Part shown: positions 57,015 to 64,000 of the stretch, in pieces
How positions within the stretch are numbered: the stretch's first letter is position 1
How the letters are laid out: every line of letters begins with the position of its first letter
DNA from: Ahrensia sp.
Lineage (GTDB): Bacteria; Pseudomonadota; Alphaproteobacteria; Rhizobiales; Rhizobiaceae
Assembly (NCBI GenBank): GCA_002698425.1
Contig: NZXU01000101.1
Span: 62,001 to 126,000 of the forward strand
Reading direction: 5' to 3'
DNA: 64,000 nt
The notes under the pieces: model-generated
What the model saw: only the letters and a program-made list of their open reading frames with translations
What the model was told of the DNA's origin: nothing
The model's database searches: none
Position numbers and translations under genes: made by a program

Positions 57015-58034
57015 CTAAACAGTTTCTCCGCGCGAAAGCGCCGCTGTCTTCTCGGCGACGGCCTTGGCCTTGCCGCTATCGATCGATGCCGAGGCCTGTT
57101 CGAGCCCTTGCGATAGGTCGTTTGCGAGACCGGCGACCACGAGACCAGCGGCGGCGTTGAGGCAGGCGATATCGCGATAGGCGTTTCTTGCACCGTGCAG
57201 CACCTCGCGCAAAGCCTGCGCGTTCGCCTTCGGGTCGCCGCCCTTCAAATCCTCGATCCTGACACGGGGCAGTCCGATTTCTTCGGGCGTTAGCGAGAAG
57301 GTGGAAATTGTGCCGTTCTTCAACTCGGCGACCTGTGTCGTGCCCGCCGTCGTCAACTCGTCCAGCCCGTCGCCGAAGACGACCCATACGTGCTCCGATC
57401 CGAGCGCCTTGAGCACATGCGCCAGTGGCTCCACCCATTCCGGCGCGAAGACGCCGACGACCTGCCGCTTGACGCCGGCTGGGTTCGAAAGGGGGCCAAG
57501 GAGGTTGAAGATGGTGCGCGTGCCGAGTTCGACGCGGGTCGGCCCGACATGGCGCATCGCCGCGTGATGCATCGGTGCGAACATGAAGCCGAGCCCGCCT
57601 TCCGCAATGCAGCGCCCGATCGTGTCCGGCTTGGCGTCGAGGTCGAAACCCAGTTCGGCCAGAGCCTCGGCGGAACCTGATTTCGACGACAGCGACCGGT
57701 TTCCGTGCTTGGCGACCGTCGCACCGGCGCCGCACGCGATGAAGGCCGCGCAGGTGGAGACATTGTAGCTGCCGGAATTGTCGCCGCCTGTTCCGACGAT
57801 GTCGATCGCGCCGTCCGGCGCTTTGACGCGCGTCATCTTCTCGCGCATCACCGTGACGGCTCCGGTGATCTCCTCGACCGTTTCACCGCGCACGCGAAGC
57901 GCCATCAGGAAGCCGCCGATCTGGGACGGCGTCGCATTGCCGGACATCATGACATTGAAAGCGTCGCGCGCTTCCTCAGGCATCAATGGCTCGCCATTGG
58001 CGACCTTGGCGATGAAAGGTCTCAAATCGTCCAT
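57015..58034 (-). CDS. trpD: Anthranilate phosphoribosyltransferase
   Basis: Second step of tryptophan synthesis, 339 residues. The PRPP-binding GTGGD and the following [28 protein letters not shown] stretch (about residues 80-112) are clear, as is [10 protein letters not shown]. The ATG at 58034 is chosen over 58076, because the longer frame adds 14 residues overlapping the ppiD end. The gap to ppiD is 10 bases, leaving no room for a trp attenuator or leader peptide. Confidence 0.96.
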   Translation of the reverse strand: MDDLRPFIAKVANGEPLMPEEARDAFNVMMSGNATPSQIGGFLMALRVRGETVEEITGAVTVMREKMTRVKAPDGAIDIVGTGGDNSGSYNVSTCAAFIACGAGATVAKHGNRSLSSKSGSAEALAELGFDLDAKPDTIGRCIAEGGLGFMFAPMHHAAMRHVGPTRVELGTRTIFNLLGPLSNPAGVKRQVVGVFAPEWVEPLAHVLKALGSEHVWVVFGDGLDELTTAGTTQVAELKNGTISTFSLTPEEIGLPRVRIEDLKGGDPKANAQALREVLHGARNAYRDIACLNAAAGLVVAGLANDLSQGLEQASASIDSGKAKAVAEKTAALSRGETV

Positions 58035-58044
58035 GAGAACTCTT

Positions 58045-59937
58045 CTACTGCGTACCCAAAGCGCGTTCGACTGCACTCTGGTTCACCCGAACCGGATAAA
58101 TCGTTTGCAGCTTGGCGACCAACTGGTCAAGCAGGTCGTCCGAAATCGACTGCTTGATCGTATCGCGCACATTCGCGCCCAGGGTCTCGACGCCGCCGAC
58201 CGGCTGGGTGACGGCGCTGACCGCGTAAACGATATAGCCATTGCCGGAGGGCGAGGCGACGGTGCCCTTGTGTTCCGGACCGCCATCGAAGATCTCCGTG
58301 ATGCCGCCCGCGCCGAAATCGCCGTCATTGCCGCCGCGCTGCAAGCCGTATTTCGTCTCGACCGTGAAGCCTTCCGCCTCGGCGACCTGGGTCAGCGTTT
58401 CGCCATTGCCCATGCGGTCGGCGAGGGTCTTCGCCTTTTCCGCGATGCGCTTGTCGGTTTCTTCGGCGATCCAGTCCGCCGTCACGCGCTCGCGGACCTC
58501 GTCGAACGTCCTGTCTCGCTCCGGCGTGATTCCAGCGACCTCGTACCACAGGAAACCGGAATCGGCCGCGTTGAGCGGGGAATTCTCAACGCCTTCCTCG
58601 GCCTCGAATGCGGCGGCGATCAGTTCCCGCTGCTCGGGAACGCTCGTTACCGCATCGCCGGACGGGGCGTTGCCGTCGGCGTCGACGGCCTCGATCGTCT
58701 GCATCGTCAGCTTCTGAGCGGTCGCGGCTTCCTGCATGGTGTTGCCGGCCGCGCGAGCGTCTTCATAGGCATCGTGGATATCCAGCAGCGTGTCGTTTGC
58801 CGTGACCATCGCCAGTTCGCGGCGAATGTCCGCGCTGACCTCTTCGAACGGCTTGACCGATTCCGGGTTGATTTCCGTAACGCGAATGATCACCGGCCCG
58901 AACGTTCCGTCGATCACGCCGCTCACGTCGCCGGCCTTGGAGATAGAAAACGCGGCGTCGGCGATCGCCGAATCCGGCAGATCCGCTTTCGACATGGTGC
59001 CGATTTGAACGTCGGACATGGTCTTGCCGGCATCGGCGACCGCATCCTCGAAGCTCTGGCCCGCAAGGATGCGTTCATGTGCGGCGTCCGCTGCGGCTTG
59101 ATCCGAAAAGACCAGTTGCTCGATGCCACGGGTTTCCGGCGTGCTATAGCGGTCCAGCCTCGCCTCGTAATCCGCCCGCACGTCGTCTTCCGGCACCGAG
59201 GCTTCATCCAGGATCGCATCGGGAGTGAGCCGCACGAAGTTGATTTCGCGGTACTCGGGCGCCCGATAGGCGGCCCTGTTGGCCTCGAAATAGGCCTGCA
59301 ACACGTCGTCGGCCGGCGCGGAAACCGGTTCGATCGCGCCTTCACCGACGATGAAATACTGGACATCGCGCTTTTCGCCGGTGTGCTTGGCGAATGCTTC
59401 CAGCATCACCTGCGGGACGTCGATCCCGTCTGAGACCGCCTCGACGATCTGCTGACGGATCGCCACGTCCTGCCGGTTGCGGATGTAGTCGTCTTCGCTC
59501 ATCCCGATCTGGCGCAGAACCTGACGGAATGTGTCCCGGCTGAACTGGCCATTCACGCCCTGGAAGGTCGGGTCGTCCGCGACCAGCGTCGCCAGGCGAT
59601 CCTTGGAGAGGCCGAGATTCATCACGCGCGACTGCTCGTCGAGCACGGCGCCGGCGACCATCTGGCCGAGCACGGCCTGTTCGATGCCGAACTGGCGCGC
59701 CTGGTCGCGGGTGAGTCGTTCTCCCAGCTGGCGCGACAGGATGACCATCTGCCGGTCATAGGCCAGCCGGTAGTCGATCATCGAAACCTTGGTTTCGCCC
59801 GCCGTCAGGACCGCGTTCGAGGTTCCGCCCGATAACATTGATCCTGATACGCCCCACACGGCGAAGCTCGCGAGGAGCAACAGCAGCAGCGCCTTGGCGA
59901 CCCAGGATTTGGAAGATTTACGAAGACCGTCGAGCAT
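58045..59937 (-). CDS. ppiD: Peptidyl-prolyl cis-trans isomerase PpiD
   Basis: Inner-membrane-anchored periplasmic chaperone of 630 residues that receives proteins leaving SecYEG. An N-terminal helix (about 12-33, [19 protein letters not shown]) anchors a SurA_N-like chaperone region (about 35-200). A parvulin-type domain lies near 250-350, with a further repeat-like section beyond. The start ATG at 59937 matches the short basic N-terminus [12 protein letters not shown]; the open frame to 60087 is upstream of tpiA. It heads the ppiD-trpD-trpC-moaC-moeA unit. Confidence 0.93.
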   Translation of the reverse strand: MLDGLRKSSKSWVAKALLLLLLASFAVWGVSGSMLSGGTSNAVLTAGETKVSMIDYRLAYDRQMVILSRQLGERLTRDQARQFGIEQAVLGQMVAGAVLDEQSRVMNLGLSKDRLATLVADDPTFQGVNGQFSRDTFRQVLRQIGMSEDDYIRNRQDVAIRQQIVEAVSDGIDVPQVMLEAFAKHTGEKRDVQYFIVGEGAIEPVSAPADDVLQAYFEANRAAYRAPEYREINFVRLTPDAILDEASVPEDDVRADYEARLDRYSTPETRGIEQLVFSDQAAADAAHERILAGQSFEDAVADAGKTMSDVQIGTMSKADLPDSAIADAAFSISKAGDVSGVIDGTFGPVIIRVTEINPESVKPFEEVSADIRRELAMVTANDTLLDIHDAYEDARAAGNTMQEAATAQKLTMQTIEAVDADGNAPSGDAVTSVPEQRELIAAAFEAEEGVENSPLNAADSGFLWYEVAGITPERDRTFDEVRERVTADWIAEETDKRIAEKAKTLADRMGNGETLTQVAEAEGFTVETKYGLQRGGNDGDFGAGGITEIFDGGPEHKGTVASPSGNGYIVYAVSAVTQPVGGVETLGANVRDTIKQSISDDLLDQLVAKLQTIYPVRVNQSAVERALGTQ

Positions 59938-60065
59938 TCTGGAGGAACCTGTTTTCGTTTTCCGGCTTTTTATGGGCGCACGCGGAGCGACGCAAGCGCG
60001 CACCGGTCTTTTCCTTTTGGGCCCAAGGCGGTAACAGGAGCTCCAACAAAGGGAAAGGAAAAGCG

Positions 60066-60827
60066 ATGACGCCGGGTGTGACACCACTTGTTGCCGGAAA
60101 TTGGAAAATGAACGGAACCGCCGCCTCGCTCGACGAGATCCGTGACGTTTGCGCCGGCCTGGACGCCGAATCGACCCTGCCGCACGAAACGCTGCTCTGC
60201 GTTCCCGCGACGCTGATCGAACGCGCGGCCGGCGTCGCCGCCGAGAGCGCGCTGGCCATCGGGGCGGAGGACTGTCATGCGAAGGAAAGCGGCGCGCATA
60301 CGGGCGATGTCTCTGCCGAGATGATCGCGGATGCCGGCGCGACGTCGATCATTGTCGGCCATTCAGAGCGCCGTACCGATCACGCGGAAACCGACGCAAT
60401 CGTGAAAGCCAAGGCCGAGGCGACCTGGCGGGCCGGTCTGACGGCGATCATCTGTGTCGGCGAGACCCGCGAAGAGCGGGAAGGCGGGAAGGCGGAAGAT
60501 GTCGTCGGAACGCAGCTTGCCGGCTCGGTGCCGGATGGCATGATCGCCGCGAACACCGTCATTGCCTATGAGCCGGTCTGGGCGATCGGAACCGGTTTGG
60601 TGCCGTCCAGCGAAGATATTGCGGCGATGCATGCCTTCATCCGTGAAACCATGTCCTCGCGCTTCGGCGAGGAGGGGGCTTCGGTGCGCATCCTTTACGG
60701 CGGTTCGGTGAAGCCCGGCAATGCGGCCGAGATTTTCGCAATTCCCCATGTCGATGGCGGGCTGATCGGCGGGGCGAGCTTGAAAGCAGCCGACTTCCTG
60801 GCCATTTGTGAAGGAATTGGCGCATAA
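60066..60827 (+). CDS. tpiA: Triose-phosphate isomerase
   Basis: Interconverts dihydroxyacetone phosphate and glyceraldehyde-3-phosphate, 253 residues. Catalytic residues are K14 (GNWKMN), H99 (VGHSERR) and E169 ([11 protein letters not shown]), with the C-terminal GGSVKPGNA phosphate loop. The ATG at 60066 has an AAAGGAA upstream. It is divergent from ppiD across 128 bases and followed by secG after 78 bases. Confidence 0.97.
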   Translation: MTPGVTPLVAGNWKMNGTAASLDEIRDVCAGLDAESTLPHETLLCVPATLIERAAGVAAESALAIGAEDCHAKESGAHTGDVSAEMIADAGATSIIVGHSERRTDHAETDAIVKAKAEATWRAGLTAIICVGETREEREGGKAEDVVGTQLAGSVPDGMIAANTVIAYEPVWAIGTGLVPSSEDIAAMHAFIRETMSSRFGEEGASVRILYGGSVKPGNAAEIFAIPHVDGGLIGGASLKAADFLAICEGIGA

Positions 60828-60905
60828 CCGCCCGAATTTGGCCCTTCAAATCCTGACGGCGAAGGTGTAGAGACCCGCCGTCACATCAAATAGCAAGAAC
60901 AGTTC

Positions 60906-61319
60906 ATGCAAACCGTCCTGATCGTCATCCACCTCATGATCGTGGTCGCCCTAGTCGGCGTCGTTCTCCTGCAGCGCTCCGAAGGCGGCGCGCTGGGTAT
61001 GGGCGGCGGCGGCTCCGGCGGGTTCATGTCGGCGCGCGGCGCGGCCGACACGCTGACCCGGACCACGTCGATCCTGGCGGCGGGCTTCTTCATCACATCC
61101 ATCGCGCTCGGCATTCTCGCCCGTTACGGCGAGAGTCCGACCGACATCCTCGACCGCGTTCCGGCGGCCGTGCAGGGACAGCAGGACGGTTCCGACAGTT
61201 CCGGCGTTCCGTCGCAAGGCGGCGTGCTGGACATGCTCGGCGGAGAGGAAGAAGCGGCTCCGGCGGGTGGCGCCGCCGCGCCAGAGGCGCCTGCGGCTCC
61301 GGCGATCCCGAACAACTAG
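60906..61319 (+). CDS. secG: Preprotein translocase subunit SecG
   Basis: Small subunit of SecYEG, 137 residues with two helices (about 2-22 and 53-75) separated by a glycine-rich loop GALGMGGGGSGGFMSARGAAD, typical of SecG. The C-terminal 45 residues form a Gly/Ala/Pro tail. Placement after tpiA is usual. A strong terminator follows. Confidence 0.95.
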   Translation: MQTVLIVIHLMIVVALVGVVLLQRSEGGALGMGGGGSGGFMSARGAADTLTRTTSILAAGFFITSIALGILARYGESPTDILDRVPAAVQGQQDGSDSSGVPSQGGVLDMLGGEEEAAPAGGAAAPEAPAAPAIPNN

Positions 61320-61336
61320 CGTAAACGTCTGCAACA

Positions 61337-61376
61337 AATCGCCTCGTGTGGGTAAGTCCGCACGAGGCGATTTTTT
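61337..61376 (+). terminator. Intrinsic terminator of tpiA-secG
   Basis: AATCGCCTCGTG pairs perfectly with CACGAGGCGATT around a 12-base loop that can pair further; six T residues follow. It begins 18 bases after the secG stop. Confidence 0.9.
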
Positions 61377-61392
61377 CTTTGCGGAATCATAA

Positions 61393-63045
<1,653 letters not shown>

Positions 63046-63873
63046 TCATCGTTTCCGGCGCGCCGTTTCCGCGTCCTGCGGAAACAGGGTGACAAGGTCC
63101 TCGGCGATGCATTCGGCAGCCTCCTTGAGAGGCGCCAGATGGCGTTTTGCGAATTCCTTCGGCTCCTGGAAGGCGCGGGGCCAGATCATGCTGATCGCGG
63201 CGTTGGGCTGGCCGTAGACATCGATCGGCACCGCGATGGCGGCCAGCCCGTCATCGAGCATGGTTTCGCCGCGATAGACCCCGAGGCGCGTGCCGAAGCC
63301 GCGCGCGCGGGCCTTTTCGATCTCCGGCATGAACTGTTTCAGCGTGAAGCCGAAACGCGACAGGCCCAGCGACATGTTCCCGTTCGTCAGGCGGTCGTAT
63401 TCGGCGATTTCCGCGTCGGTGCGCACCGCGAGGCAAGCCATCCCGGTTGCCGATCCGAACATGTTTATCCTGCGGTTGATGATGCCGCGATACATGTGAA
63501 ACGGGCTGAGCGGCCGGGTCGAGTCGACGATGCGCATGCAAAGCCCGTCGAGCACGTGAATGTCCGACGGCCACTCCAGTTTTTTCGTCAGTTCCACGGC
63601 GCGCGGCATGGCGACGTCGGTCAGGCTCGCCATTTCGTGCGGGATGGGTTCGCCCGCGCCGGCGGGAAGCGGAATCGTCACGCGATAAAGGCCATCGGCC
63701 ACCGAGCGGCGCACAAGGCGATGCTGTATCAGCGTTCCGAGCAACCGCCTGATGGTCGATTTGGCGATGCCGCTATCGCGATGCAGATCCGCGAGCGAGC
63801 TCGCGCCGTTGCGGGCAAGGGATTCCAGGATCGTGATCCCGCGGTCGAGAGACCGGTTCGCCAGGTCGGTCAT
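63046..63873 (-). CDS. IclR family transcriptional regulator
   Basis: A 275-residue repressor/activator. The winged helix-turn-helix (about residues 5-65) includes SSLADLHRDSGIAKSTIRRLLG-type sequence, and the IclR ligand domain (about 85-260) follows with the aspartate-rich loop near DSTRPLSP and the conserved GLAAIAVPIDVYGQP. Ligand unknown; such proteins control aromatic or small-acid catabolism. The start at 63873 has GGAGG 10-14 bases upstream; 63906 is an alternative. A perfect palindrome lies 24 bases upstream of the start. Confidence 0.9.
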   Translation of the reverse strand: MTDLANRSLDRGITILESLARNGASSLADLHRDSGIAKSTIRRLLGTLIQHRLVRRSVADGLYRVTIPLPAGAGEPIPHEMASLTDVAMPRAVELTKKLEWPSDIHVLDGLCMRIVDSTRPLSPFHMYRGIINRRINMFGSATGMACLAVRTDAEIAEYDRLTNGNMSLGLSRFGFTLKQFMPEIEKARARGFGTRLGVYRGETMLDDGLAAIAVPIDVYGQPNAAISMIWPRAFQEPKEFAKRHLAPLKEAAECIAEDLVTLFPQDAETARRKR

Positions 63874-63896
63874 TCCGCTTGCTCCTCCGGAGACGA

Positions 63897-63919
63897 AGCG
63901 TGCCACTGAGCGGCACGCT
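63897..63919. promoter_or_regulatory. Perfect 8+8 palindrome upstream of iclR
   Basis: AGCGTGCC-ACTGAGC-GGCACGCT. It lies 24 bases before the IclR gene start and 73 bases before a possible divergent start at 63992, the usual place for an IclR-family operator acting on a divergent pair. Confidence 0.5.
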
Positions 63920-63991
63920 ATTCAAGGTTCGATTGTGCCGGGGGGCGATTTCCGCATGATTGGATGCGAAGCGCGCCTGGGAGGAGCCATC

Positions 63992-64000
63992 GTGCGGCAG
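63992..64000 (+). CDS. Possible start of a divergent gene (cut by window end)
   Basis: GTG at 63992 is preceded by GGGAGGAG, ending five to six bases upstream, a strong Shine-Dalgarno. Only three codons are visible, so no product can be named. If real, it would be the likely target of the divergent IclR regulator. Confidence 0.3.

Noticed and set aside
57001..58045. trp attenuator or leader peptide
   Set aside because: Only 10 bases separate ppiD and trpD, with no Trp-codon leader or terminator hairpin.
57778..59433. 551-residue open frame antisense to ppiD and trpD
   Set aside because: Crosses two real genes on the other strand and shows only shadow composition.

Overview
This is a GC-rich chromosomal segment from an alphaproteobacterium, most likely of the order Hyphomicrobiales (Rhizobiales). 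The evidence is gene content and order: the Aap general amino-acid transporter, EipB/DUF1849 next to rpsB, the run rpsB-tsf-pyrH-frr-uppS-cdsA-rseP-bamA-lpxD-fabZ-lpxA-lpxI-lpxB, opposed by gltA and gltX, then comEC, lexA, moeA-moaC-trpC-trpD-ppiD and tpiA-secG-pyrG. The lexA promoter carries a GTTC-N7-GTTC box, the alphaproteobacterial type of SOS operator. Genus cannot be fixed from sequence alone. No prophage, insertion sequence, integron, CRISPR array, rRNA or tRNA was seen.

Layout. 1-3413: the end of the aap operon (aapQ cut by the window edge, aapM, aapP) with a coupled DUF2459 gene. 3395-8741: an FAD monooxygenase and zinc-finger pair, an alpha/beta hydrolase, cysE, DUF3126, two small membrane-protein genes and a gamma-carbonic anhydrase. 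8845-13572: envelope and signalling genes (BTLCP protease, tandem PilZ, PAS_5, rhomboid, CBS pair, patatin). 13669-15758: hisI, folE, a divergent IscU-like scaffold and yidD. 15887-21412: mgtE, a MerR regulator, a methyltransferase-like membrane protein, a DUF1624 acyltransferase with a cysteine-rich tail, an aldo/keto reductase, ydcF and an unlisted 44-residue membrane protein. 21545-26339: serine dehydratase, DUF1489, a VWA/DnaJ pair and a SPOR-tailed D-Ala-D-Ala carboxypeptidase. 26593-29911: a phasin and clpS-clpA. 30013-34984: azlCD, the leftward set ridA-GDPD-COG3146-HIT, and eipB. 35154-48294: translation, phospholipid, outer-membrane and lipid A operon. 48307-63873: gltA, gltX, comEC, lexA, molybdopterin and tryptophan genes, ppiD, tpiA, secG, pyrG and an IclR regulator.

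How the genes fit together. The 35-48 kb block couples ribosome output (S2, EF-Ts, RRF), UMP supply and envelope construction (undecaprenyl-PP, CDP-diacylglycerol, RseP, BamA, LpxD/FabZ/LpxA/LpxI/LpxB). PpiD, SecG, YidD, EipB and the carboxypeptidase add further envelope functions. ClpS delivers N-degron substrates to ClpA. Most of the window is ordinary core genome.

The most interesting signals are regulatory: two TGC-N3-GCA boxes three helical turns apart on the phasin promoter; a TTAA-N7-TTAA CtrA-type site beside the LexA box; an intrinsic terminator ending three bases before lpxD; an orphan intrinsic terminator before the rhomboid gene that may mark a small RNA; a palindrome inside the merR promoter; and a perfect 8+8 palindrome upstream of the IclR gene. 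I found no clear new multi-gene defence or mobile system.
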